Of a stretch of DNA of 64,000 nucleotides, positions 23,298 to 33,673 are shown one piece after another. The stretch covers positions 32,514,501 to 32,578,500 of the forward strand of contig NC_073358.2 in assembly GCF_027580225.2 (NCBI RefSeq). The letters are read 5' to 3'. The translations under genes and the position numbers were made by a program. The notes under the pieces are model-generated. The model did not search any database. It was not told the DNA's origin and saw only the letters and a list, made by a program, of their open reading frames with translations. Position 1 is the stretch's first letter. Each line of letters begins with the position of its first letter. The stretch is from Misgurnus anguillicaudatus. Taxonomy: Eukaryota > Chordata > Actinopteri > Cypriniformes > Cobitidae.

Positions 23298-26200
23298 ATG
23301 AGCCAAACTGAGGTATGTAAACATCTTATTTTTAAGACGAGCAGTAGTTTCTTTCATTTAATGGTATAGTAATGGTATATACAGAGTTGCCTTGTCAGTT
23401 TATTGCGGTGAGTAGCCTATTTGTTTTCATTTGACGTATTGTTGGTATGTAACAATGTAGCCTACATTAAATATTGGCCACTTCAGAATCTGCATAATAA
23501 AATATGCGTTATTACTGTTTAAATTCAGCTTTTTTATAGATGAATATTATGACAGATGTTTATTCGTAAGCCGTATGCTACATTGGATTAAAAAATATCT
23601 GAAATGAAATCATTCATGTAGTTTAGCTGATTTCTATCCCTAAAAACAAACATCTGTATGATTAAATCTCTGTCAAAAACCCAGGCACATGACAGCTGGG
23701 AGGATAAAACTAATGGGTTTTGGCTGACCTCTGAAAATGAGCCAAAAGTTTCTACTGTGGTTTGTTACTATAGTTCCATTATGGGTAAAACTTAAAGGAA
23801 CAATGTATTTAATGTAGCTGATTTGTTCTGCAGGTGTCTTCCCACTAGCCCCCCACCCAGTAATTAATGGTCTCGAGTTACTTGAGTCTTTGAGTAACTA
23901 CAAACAAAACACTTGAAGGATCAAGGTAGTGAAATAGATTCAGTTCTGTCCTTTATGACATGTTGTCATAGAGACATTCACAAACCAGTTCAAGACCTCT
24001 TGTTGCAAATCACATGTGCCTAAAATGGTGACCGCTTCAATCTTAAGGGGAATAATACATGTACACATGTTTTTAACCATTAGTATTATTAATTATTAAT
24101 TATTGTACCACACATTCATCTGTAACACTAAAAGCTTTATGCTAAAAACCCCAAAGGGAATACATTCTGTTTAAAATTTTACATCTTGAAAGCGTTTCTG
24201 AGTCATTAAGCTTTTTAATGTACATCTATATGTTGTAGCTGGAGATGTCAGGCCCGAGTGTGAGTCGACACGGTCGCAGCGTGAAGAAGAGAAGGTGGGG
24301 AGGATTGAGAAAACAGCTGAAACTTCTGGGTCTCTTTGAGATCGACCAACAACATGAGTTTTACAGCCTTACCTGTATGATGAAGGAAGGGCTGTGTGCC
24401 GCCATTCAAAACACCATTGACAACCCTTTACCTGTGAGTATACCCATGTTTATGAACTTGCTTCATTCAGTCCCTATTGAATATCACTTCTTCCTTCTTC
24501 AAGAAATAATCAGAGGCAAAACATATGTTTTGTAAGATGCAGTTTCTTTTTAGATGTAACTTTTTGAGCTAATAAGTTTATGCCTCTATTAAGTGATTCT
24601 TTCAGTAATACTTTAAAATAAAATCAAAACACACACTTTAGCTCAAAGACATGCAACACAAACAAATGAACAGAGTTCAGCTTATTATATAACCATGTTG
24701 ATATTGAATCATGGGTGAGGAAGACAAAAGCTTTGGGGTGATCAGATATCTCCAAGGAGACAGACATGTTCCATTTATCATAATTAGTATGAAGAAACTC
24801 CACAGAGAGGATCATTTCTTAGTTTGGTCGTTCCATGGAGACTGTGTGTTTGTAGTGCTGAAGTGGCGTCCTGGTGTCGTGTGTTTTAGGTTCATCAGAG
24901 ATGTTTTTATCCTGATCATTTGCTCAAGAGAAACAATGCAGGGGCAAAGGAGATTAACTAAAATGTATTTGGTAACAAACACCATTGTATTGCACACAGT
25001 AGGAAGGAGGGACAGAGAATTCAAACAATGCCACAGTACCAGTAAATCGTAGTGCCATGAGAGGGCAAAAATTTAGTAGGCTAATAAAATAAGAAATTAT
25101 ATACAATGTATCATATTATGAAGCAGAAAGATGACTGCGATTAAATCTGATTAATAAATTGATAATTGAAGTATTGAATTCATTAATTTAGATTTATAAA
25201 ATATTGTTTATAAAAAATGCACCCATAACCATAAAAATAAATATTGTTGCTATTGATGTACGGAAGAGGATTAGGGCCACTTGTGAAAAAAATATTTGAA
25301 TTCTGACTTTAATCTCAGAATTCTGAGTTTAAAGTCAGAATTCTGAGTTTAAAGTCCGAATTCTGAGATTAAAGTCCGAATTCTGAGATTAAAGTCAGAA
25401 TTTTGAGATTAAAGTCAGAATTCTGAGATTAAAGTCAGAATTCTGAGATTAAAGTCAGAATTCTGAGATTAAAGTCAGAATTCTGAGATTAAAGGCAGAA
25501 TTTTGAGATTAAAGTCAGAATTCTGAATTCTGAGTTTAATGTCAGAATTTTGAGATTAAAGTCAGAATTTTGAGATTAAAGTCAGAATTCTGAGATTAAA
25601 GTCAGAATTCTGAGATTAAAGTCAGAATTCTGAGATTAAAGTCAGAATTCTGAGATTAAAGTCAGAATTCTGAGATTAAAGTCAGAATTCTGAGATTAAA
25701 GTCAGAATTCTGAGATTAAAGTCAGAATTCTGAGATTAAAGTCAGAATTCTGAGATTAAAGTCAGAATTCTGAGATTAAAGTCAGAATTCTGAGATTAAA
25801 GTCAGAATTCTGAGATTAAAGTCAGAATTTTGAGATTAAAGTCAGAATTCTGAGTTTAAAGTCAGAATTCTGAGATTAAAGTCAGAATTCTGAGTTTAAA
25901 GTCACTTTGACACTATGTCATATTCCTATTATTTTTTTCATATAGGCAATATTGTTTCTCAAGGAACTGCACCATTTTCTAAGAGAGACACAAATAAAGT
26001 GATGATACACGATGATCAGCTAAATTGTGATATAGTTGCAGTCATGGTCATGTGCTTGTTTACTCACACACAGATGATGTTGCAGACCCCTGATGCCATT
26101 GAGTTCAGTCTGCTTATACAGCAGTATGACTCGTGAATGTGCTGCCTGTTGTCTGGGGCTCAATGCCTTTTTAAAACCCTCACACACAAACAGAAAAACA

Positions 26201-28403
26201 TTGTATGGTATCACTGCAGTGCAGTAGTATTGCTATGTAGCTTTTCATTACTGATCATATCGTTAGCCTCATAGCATATTTGCCTAAGTCATTTTTTTTG
26301 CCAAATTGTGATATCTGCCTACTTTTACTGTCCTTCCACTGCTGCATCATTCTGCCTTTCTGCCTATTTCCTTAGCCAAGCACAACACTTTTTAGAATCC
26401 AAAAACACTTTCTGCCTTACCATAACAATGTGATTTCTAATGTTAAATATTGTGTTTTTTCATGTTTTCCAAAAACATTGAAATATGACTTAGGCAGTTA
26501 TGCTATGAGGCTAACAATATATTCTTTTCTCTGTTTTAAGGAAGAGCTATCAGAAGATGACTACAATCTTGAGGTTACACAAATCCATAAGGTATGTCAA
26601 AGGTAGACAACATCATTTCAAGATTTTTGGTGCAATGGTCAATATATTGAGTATGTGGTTTTACTTGCACATAAACTAGCAGGAATTTTTAACTGGTGGG
26701 TTGAGTCACTGGTTTGTTATGATGTACTGAATTCATAAAAAAATCCAACTGACCCTTTTGGACAGTTAGGAAATATATACGCCAATTGACTTTTAAAAGG
26801 AAAAGTCCAACATTTTTAGTTGTTGACATCAGACTTCCAATCCAAAGTTCACCCAGTCACACTTCACAGTTTCTTAGTACTTGGTAGTTAGCCAAAATGG
26901 CTAGATGCCAAAATGAAAAAATTGATAGATTCTCCCCAATTTCCCAGACTACTGTACTTGGTGTATGCCAACCAAAATTTGATTTGTGGTTAATGGACTG
27001 CATTTATATAGCACTTTCATAAACCAATGGCCATCCAAAGCGCTTTACGTATGGCCTGTCAGTCATGCAAGGCGCCATCCAGCTCGTCGGGAGCAGCTGG
27101 GGTTAGGTGTCTTGCTCAAGGACACATCGACACTTGGTCAGGTGGAGCTTGGTCCAGTGTTTGGTTTTAAAGTTATTTTTGTTTACTTCTTATAATTGTG
27201 ATTGTTTATGATTGTTTAATGTGACAATGTTGTTTGGTTTTCACTAGATGCCCTGAGGCAAATCATTTAAGAACCTCTCTAATTAAAGTCAAACAAAACC
27301 CATTGATCTGTGTTGTCTACTGTTGTATTTGTGGCTGTGTAAAGGACTTCAGGATGGAAACATATGCCGGGCCAGTTTTTGCCAGTTTGCGACGTTCTCT
27401 AGGGATGACAGAAAAGGAATATCAGCATTCCCTCTCTTCTGAAGGCAGCTATCTGCAATTTATCAGCAATTCCAAGAGCAAAGCAGACTTCTTTTTAACG
27501 TGAGTCTGCATAAAATGTCTTGCGTACAGGGAGCTATGTACAGACTGCTAGTAGAAGAATTAACCTTGCAAATTGTAATTCGGTATCTATATGATTAGAA
27601 CTTCTGCCTTAATTTATTTAAGTTCTTACCTAAACTTAGATTAATTAATACATTCCTATCATTTTTCAATGCATGCACTTTTAATCTTTGTAAAGCACCT
27701 TGTGAATGTGTTAGCATATCCCCATTCATTCCTATGGCTCCAAACAGGAATGAATTTAGAAGCCACCAAACACTTCAATGTTTTAAAGACTGTTACATGA
27801 GTAGTTGCACGAGTAAGTATGGTAGCACAAAATAGAAGTTTTGTTTGGAACCATAGGAATGAATGGGGCTAGGCTAAATGCTAACACATTCAAGAAGTGC
27901 TGTACAAAGATCAAGCGCACACATCGAAAAAAGATAGATATGTATTAATTAATCCAAGTCGAGGCAAGAACACAGCAAAACACTGAAAAACCGTGGTGTT
28001 CTCCTTTAAGTTTATCATCATTTTGATAGAGATGCTGTCTGTTTTTTCCTTTTAGATGTGTATTAACTGTGCCAGACTTAAAAGCAGTGTGTGAATTTTC
28101 ACAGTGTGTGAAACATTATTTTTGGGGGGAGCAGCTTTTTCAGGTTGCCCGTAATGCAGATTTGTGCTTCAGTCAACCAAGGTTATTCAATAAGATCTTA
28201 TTTATGAAACATAAAAACAAATTTTAGTTAATATTGGTTTCAAAAAATTTAGAAAAGAAGGTTACTGTTATGGTGTGTTTGTTACAGTGTAATTTAAATA
28301 CTGAGAAATAATGATTAACAAGATGTTATTTACTATAGGGTTGGGGTTAGGATTAACGTGAAAGTGAAGTATTAAATTGAAACAAACGCACGCGCGCACA
28401 CAT

Positions 28404-28453
<50 letters not shown>

Positions 28454-31400
28454 AGCAAAAGGTTGTAGATTAGGTTAATTAAAAACTACAGTATCACCAT
28501 TGTGCTTTTAAAGAAGACACAAGAACACTGCAGGAAATTGTGCATGTAATAGGTTTGTGTTTAACACGCTTTCATCTTCTCCTCTGCTTAGTAATGATAA
28601 GAGGTTCTTCTTGAAGACACAGAGTAAAAGAGAGGTCCGATTTCTCCTGTCTAACTTGAGAATTTACATGGAACATCTGGAGAAGTATCCACATTCTCTA
28701 CTTGTCAAATTTTTAGGTGAGAACTGGGAATCAAGTAAATATTTAGTTCTGACATTTGATTGTTATACACCGGTCAAAAAATGGTTGAAATGCGACAATA
28801 CCGATTGAAAAGGTTCTAATATGTACCATTTAGGTACAGATACACTATATTGCCAAAAGTTTTGGGACACCTGTCTTTATATGCACATGAAGCTAAATGA
28901 CATCCCATTCTTAATCCATAGGGTTTAATATATAGTTGGCCCACCCTTTGCAGCTATAACAGCTTCAACTCTTCGTAAAAGGTCTTCTTTCTACAAGGTT
29001 TAGTAGTGTGTTTATTGGAATTTTGACCACTTTTCCTAAAAGCACATTTGTAAGGTCAAACACTGATGTTGGACGAGAAGGCCTTACTTGTTGTCTCCGC
29101 TCAAATTTGTCTCAAAGATGTTCTGTTGGGTTGAGGTCAAGTTCCTACACACCAAACTCACTCATCCATGTCTTTATGGACCTTGCTTTGTGGACTGGTG
29201 CACAGTCATGTTGGAACAGGAAGGGGCCATCCCCAAAAAGTTGGGAGCATGAAATTGTCCAAAATGTATTGGTATGATGAAGCATTAAGGGTTCCTTTGC
29301 AACACCTGAATTCAATCATTTGAAGGGCAATTTGGCAATATAGTACATTTCGTAGTAATATGCACCTTTGATGTACTAATATGCACTCTTTGGTACCATA
29401 TGAATGCACTTTTTGAACGTGTACTAACCCAGTGACAGCTACAGTAAGGAACATTTTTTCTGCCAGTGTATGTTAATGGTGTTATACATGATTATTTGTA
29501 CAGGTATGAAAAGTCCTCATTTTTATCTTTATTTTATCCTTATTATAAATTTGTCATGCTTTCTTCATTAACAGGTGTTCACACAATCAAAATTTCTCAC
29601 CAAAAGATGGTAGTGATTTCATTTAAGTAATTTCCTCAGATTCTTTAATAACTTTTGTGACTTATAAAGATGTATGTTATACAATACTGTGACATTTCTG
29701 TGTGCAGAAGTACTTTATTGTGATGCAAAGTGTCTTTTACCCAGATGAAAGAATCACTGAAAGGTAAGAATTAAGTGCTGCAAATTATAAATGAAAAAAA
29801 GTTATTACATTGAAAATTGTTTTACATTGTATATTTACAATATTTATGGTTTTTATGATCTCTGTTAAATGTGGAAAGATTTTTGAGAGCACAGCACATC
29901 CTGACTTACTCTTATCCAAAACCTTGCTATTATCAGTAATAAAACATTATTCCATATTATATGTAAATTATTTAATTCACATTAATATTTCCTGTACATT
30001 CTGTACACACCATCTGTAAATATGTAAATGTGACAATATACTACCCTATACAATGTCTATATTTTTACTATTCCCAACATTTGTCTTTAAAGGGGACATA
30101 TCATGAAAATCTGACTTTTTCCATGTTTAAGTGCTATAATTGGGTCCTCAGTGCTTGTAACAACTTTTAAATTGTGAAAAATATCAACCCAGTAACTTAG
30201 TTTTGGTAAACCATTCTCTGCAAGCATGTGAAAAAATAGGTCATTGAAATTTGGCCCCCCACTTGTGATGTCAGAAGGGTATAATACCGCCCCTGCACTA
30301 TCCAAGCCACTGCCATTTAGTGCAGAGATCAACTCATTTGCATTTAAACTACACCCAAAAACGTCACATTTTTGCTCACACCTACAAAGTGACGATTTTA
30401 ACTTTCTATAATAAATGATCTATTTGATACTTTGAGCTAAAACTTCACATACGTACTCTGGGGACACCAAAGATTTATTTTACATCTTAAAAAGCCTTGT
30501 GGAAAATCCCCTTTAATGTATTGACTTGTGTGGTTATTAGCTTAAATGTGTGCACTAGAAGCTTACATTACCAAAGAAAAGTCCTTTTGTGCGTGAGCAC
30601 ACTTGGCAATAAAGCCTTTTTTGGTTCTGATTCAAATGCTTGGTATTTAGCTGTTAATTCTAGCTTGCACTAATGGTAAGATTATTGATCCAGTCTTTTA
30701 TCTACTAGAAATACCTCTCTCATTCCCCCACCTTCTTCTTATTTACTCATCCATTCATTCTTTTCTCTTAATGTTTCATAAGGTATGATATTAAAGGCTG
30801 TGAGATGAACCGGTGGACAGACCCAGCCCCTAAAGGCAGCCAGATCATTGTTGTTTTGAAGGATCTCAATTTTGAGGGACAGTTCATTAATCTAGGTGAC
30901 CTCACTCATCTTTTTTATATCTGCAACATATGTTTGAAGTCAGCTTGATGCACATCTTGAAACATTCAAACTTTTGGCTCTTGTTATAAAGGAAGAATCA
31001 TTTTGACATCCATTATAAATTCAAATGAGATTAAACAAAATCTACTTTTTCTTCTTGAATTCTCAATTATTTACAATGTTTATTGTTGTACATAACAGAT
31101 CAACAGCGTCTTTGGCTCTTGCGTCAGGTGGAGATTGACACAACCTTTCTTCGGTCACTCAATGTGCTGGATTACAGCCTCTTGCTGGCCCAACAGCCCC
31201 TGCATCAGGATGAGCTCAGTCAGAACCTTTCTTTCGCAACACTCATCATGCGTGCCACAAAGTGAGTTTAAATGCAGCAAATCACACATACAGTCACTCA
31301 CTCGCAACCAAACACAGATGAATGTATGATTGTGTGCAGATTGTCAAAAGCTCATAGAGGGTTTTGCAGCCAAAGAAAATTTGGCATTTCAGTTAGTGAC

Positions 31401-31941
31401 TAATAACCTTTCTAGTATCATTTTAATCAACAAATGACTATTCTTTGCGTTTTTCTCATTCTCCCTGGCTGGCAGGTCAGTACATGCAACGTCCAGTCCT
31501 ACGCACGTCGCTACACCCACTATTCCTGGAGTGGTGGGAGAAGACTACACCACTCTTATCTCCTCAGAACTAAACTGTGCTTCATCACAAGGTCACACCA
31601 CAGAAATACGCAGTGACCATGGCGGTGCAGACAACGGAAGTTATGAAGGAGAAAGTATGGAGCAACCTAGCAGGGTGGGAGCAGAATCGGCAGATCTACA
31701 AGAATTTCAGGCCCAGAATCGAAGGCTGCTGCCTAACTTTAAGAACCCACTTCACGTTATTGATGGACCGGAGGAGCGTTACTTCATCGGGATCATTGAT
31801 GTCTTCACTGTTTATGGTTTCAAAAAGAAGCTTGAGCATCTGTGGAAAAGACTCAGATATCCACGACATACATTCTCAACAGTGAGCCCACCAGTCTACT
31901 GTCACAGGCTATGCCAGTGGGTTCAGAATCATACCAAATAA
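23298..31941 (+). CDS. pip5kl1: Phosphatidylinositol-4-phosphate 5-kinase-like protein 1
   Basis: Ten coding exons: 23298-23312, 24239-24433, 26541-26591, 27345-27499, 28592-28716, 29575-29609, 29708-29763, 30783-30895, 31099-31261 and 31476-31941. They sum to 1374 bases, 457 residues, in frame throughout. PIP5KL1 resembles type I PIP kinases; the mammalian protein has little or no activity of its own and is proposed to recruit PIP5K. Kinase-family landmarks in order: LGLFEI and [23 protein letters not shown] (ATP-binding lysine region); [18 protein letters not shown] (DLKGS-like); LKDLNF; LDYSLLL (MDYSLL-like catalytic segment); [12 protein letters not shown] (IID); [13 protein letters not shown] (activation-loop region with the Glu typical of type I enzymes). 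The last exon opens with about 85 low-complexity residues, much longer than I recall in human. The proposed first exon encodes MSQTE; a second in-frame ATG is at 24245. The TAA stop overlaps an AATAAA. Confidence 0.93.
25296..25905. repeat. 20-bp tandem array in pip5kl1 intron
   Basis: About 30 head-to-tail copies of AGAATTCTGAGATTAAAGTC, with variants (gagttt for gagatt, ccg for cag, ttttga for ttctga). One unit is duplicated irregularly near 25520. The first unit is inverted relative to the rest, making a palindrome at the left edge. Each unit has the palindromic GAATTC core. There are no spacers, so it is a minisatellite and not a CRISPR array. It lies between coding exons 24239-24433 and 26541-26591. 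Confidence 0.95.
26986..27160 (+). repeat. Dispersed fish repeat fragment
   Basis: Contains 'ctgcatttatatagcac', 'ccaaagcgctttac' and 'gtgtcttgctcaaggacac', a conserved repeat signature I recognise from many fish genomes, though I cannot name the family with certainty. Both edges are degraded. Confidence 0.5.
27600..28009. repeat. Foldback MITE, family B, copy 2
   Basis: Same landmarks as 6332-6854: 'tgtgaatgtgttagcat' on the left, 'aatgctaacacattcaag' inverted on the right, and the right end 'ggtgttctcctttaa'. The loop is shorter than in copy 1 and lacks its CG-rich section. It lies between pip5kl1 exons 27345-27499 and 28592-28716. Confidence 0.7.
28386..28450. repeat. (CA)n / (CGCA)n microsatellite
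   Basis: Mixed 'cacgcacgcacg' passes into pure CA dinucleotide, about 65 bases, in the pip5kl1 intron about 140 bases upstream of exon 28592-28716. Confidence 0.95.
28845..29340 (-). mobile_element. Tc1-like transposon fragment
   Basis: Starts with the Tc1-type terminus 'ctatattgccaaaagttttg' and continues with recognisable Tc1 landmarks ('cccaccctttgcagctataa', 'gttctgttgggttgaggtca', 'cagtcatgttggaacaggaa'). The transposase reads on the minus strand but is full of lesions. The fragment is cut near 29340, so most of the element is absent. It lies in a pip5kl1 intron. Confidence 0.85.
30087..30516. repeat. MITE family A, copy 2
   Basis: Full-length copy in the opposite orientation to 1429-1848: 'aaaggggacatatcatgaaa' at the left, 'ggaaaatcccctttaa' at the right. 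It lies in the pip5kl1 intron before exon 30783-30895. Confidence 0.8.
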
Positions 31942-32698
31942 AGCATGAGAGATTTGAAATTTGTCTCAGACCCATGAGCCATATACTTCATTATAAGCAT
32001 AGGCCAACACAATACAAATGCATTTCTTTAAATAACTTGCAAGTAATGTCTGGAACACTTGTATTTAATAGTAACAATTGCAATGTGCAGTAATTCCATA
32101 CTGGATGTATTATTTTATTGAACGTTAATTTAATTTAATTGTGATAAGCAATGAATGAATTAGTTTTGAATTACATTTTTTCATGTGACCCTGTTTGTGA
32201 AAAGTCTTATGAGATTAGGAGCATCAAAGTTTGATTTCACTCGCTGATGTCTGGTTAATTTAAATATTTGATGATCTTACTCAGTCAGTCATATTTAGGA
32301 TATCATATCACAGAATGTTCTTTACATTATGTAGGATGATTTTGTGTAAAAAAAGACTTTACTGTAGCTGGGTTTTCACAGGCAGGGTCACATATTGGTG
32401 GCTGAACAGTGGCCCAGACAGAACATCTTGTGGCAGACATAAATAGATAGATTTAAAATTTGCTTTTTACTAGTTACACACAGAAATAAAATGGGTGATA
32501 CCAACATATCTAACAAACAAAAAAAAATGGTTTATTTGCTTTTTATTCTGTTCATGTGATATGTGATGCGAGGCCACAGGTGGGGCGTTCAAATGTTTTT
32601 AAACTGAGTATAATAATAAAACAACATTTAAGATTTGTGTCTCTTCTTTAAAATAATTCAATAAAATTACTTTAAAACCTCATATTTTATGATATAGG

Positions 32699-33172
32699 TA
32701 TGGTTTTACAGTCAAGGCTTATCTTGAAATACATCAATGACATTGTTTTGTCTCAAGATGCACACAAGTAATGTTTTTATCTAAGGCACATTTATGAAAG
32801 CTATACTTAAATGTCTTAAAGTGGACATTTCACAAGACTTTTTTAAGATGTCAAACTAAAAAAAACTATAGATAATTTATTATTATAAATGTTGTGGTTG
32901 GAAAGTGCAGATTAAGGAGCGGTATTATCTCATTCTGACATCACAAGGGGAGCTAAATTTCAATGATCTATTTTTTCACATGCTTGCAGAGAATGGTTTA
33001 CCAAAACTAAGTTACTGGATTGATTTTTTTCACACATTGGGTTTATAGAAGCACTAGGGACACAATTATAGCACTTAGACATGGAAAAAGTCAGATTTTC
33101 ATAATATGTCCCCTTTAATTAAACCAAGACTTACCCATGGCTTAATCTAAGCCCTGTCTGTGAAAACAGGCC
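32699..33172. repeat. MITE family D, copy 2, interrupted by MITE A (32817-33118)
   Basis: Flanks resemble 20917-21152: left 'cttgaaatacatcaatgac' and 'ctcaagatgcacacaagtaa', right 'cttaatctaagccctgtctg'. The middle is occupied by a shortened family A MITE starting TTAAAGTGGACATTTCAC and ending GTCCCCTTTAA. The nesting shows MITE A inserted after MITE D. It lies between pip5kl1 and sh3glb2; no gene is seen from 31942 to 33530. Confidence 0.7.
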
Positions 33173-33299
33173 ATAGTTAGCCTGTATTGTCATATTGTCC
33201 ACAGATCTGCAACATTTATATTCTTTTGAAAAAATGTGGAAATTTGGACACTCGTCTATACAAAAAGCAAGTGTGTGTGTGTGTGTATATATATATTTC

Positions 33300-33385
33300 T
33301 TCATCACTGTGTTTTCTAGGAATCAAACCCATGACCTTCGTGATGCTAATGCATTCATTTATCAATTCTACAGCTACAAGAACAC
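33300..33385 (-). repeat. tRNA-like SINE fragment
   Basis: 'ggaatcaaacccatgacctt' and 'agctacaagaacact' mirror the B- and A-box parts of the repeat at 5428-5552, more diverged. A GT/TA microsatellite (33270-33296) flanks it. Confidence 0.45.
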
Positions 33386-33529
33386 TAAAAAAACGTACTA
33401 AATAGGGTTATTTGTGGTAAATACATAATTTGTAAAATATGTTTAATATAATTTGTTTTATGGTAAGAACTATATTTAAATTACGAGACATAATAATAAT
33501 AATGTTTCTGATTTCAATTTGTAATCCAG

Positions 33530-33673
33530 GCCGAGTAGAGGATGCAAGATGAAACGGATGATAAACTTCAGGCGGCGCTGTAGATTAAGCCTCATCCTGC
33601 ACAATCGATCGCCCTGCAGGGACAACCGACAAACTGATGTTGCTGAAACAGTCACAGTGAAAACACTGACACG
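33530..33673 (+). promoter_or_regulatory. 5' UTR / promoter-proximal region of sh3glb2
   Basis: GC-richer stretch ('aggcggcgctgtag', 'cgatcgccctgcaggg') directly upstream of the sh3glb2 ATG, after AT-rich DNA. The ATG context is good (ACACGATGG). No TATA box is apparent. Exact transcription start is unknown. Confidence 0.5.

Noticed and set aside
24711..25052. 113-codon open frame on + with ATG and no family match
   Set aside because: It lies in a pip5kl1 intron, has no recognisable domain and overlaps an open frame on the other strand; best taken as chance.
25296..25905. Regular repeats resembling a CRISPR array
   Set aside because: Units are directly adjacent without unique spacers, in a vertebrate intron; it is a minisatellite.
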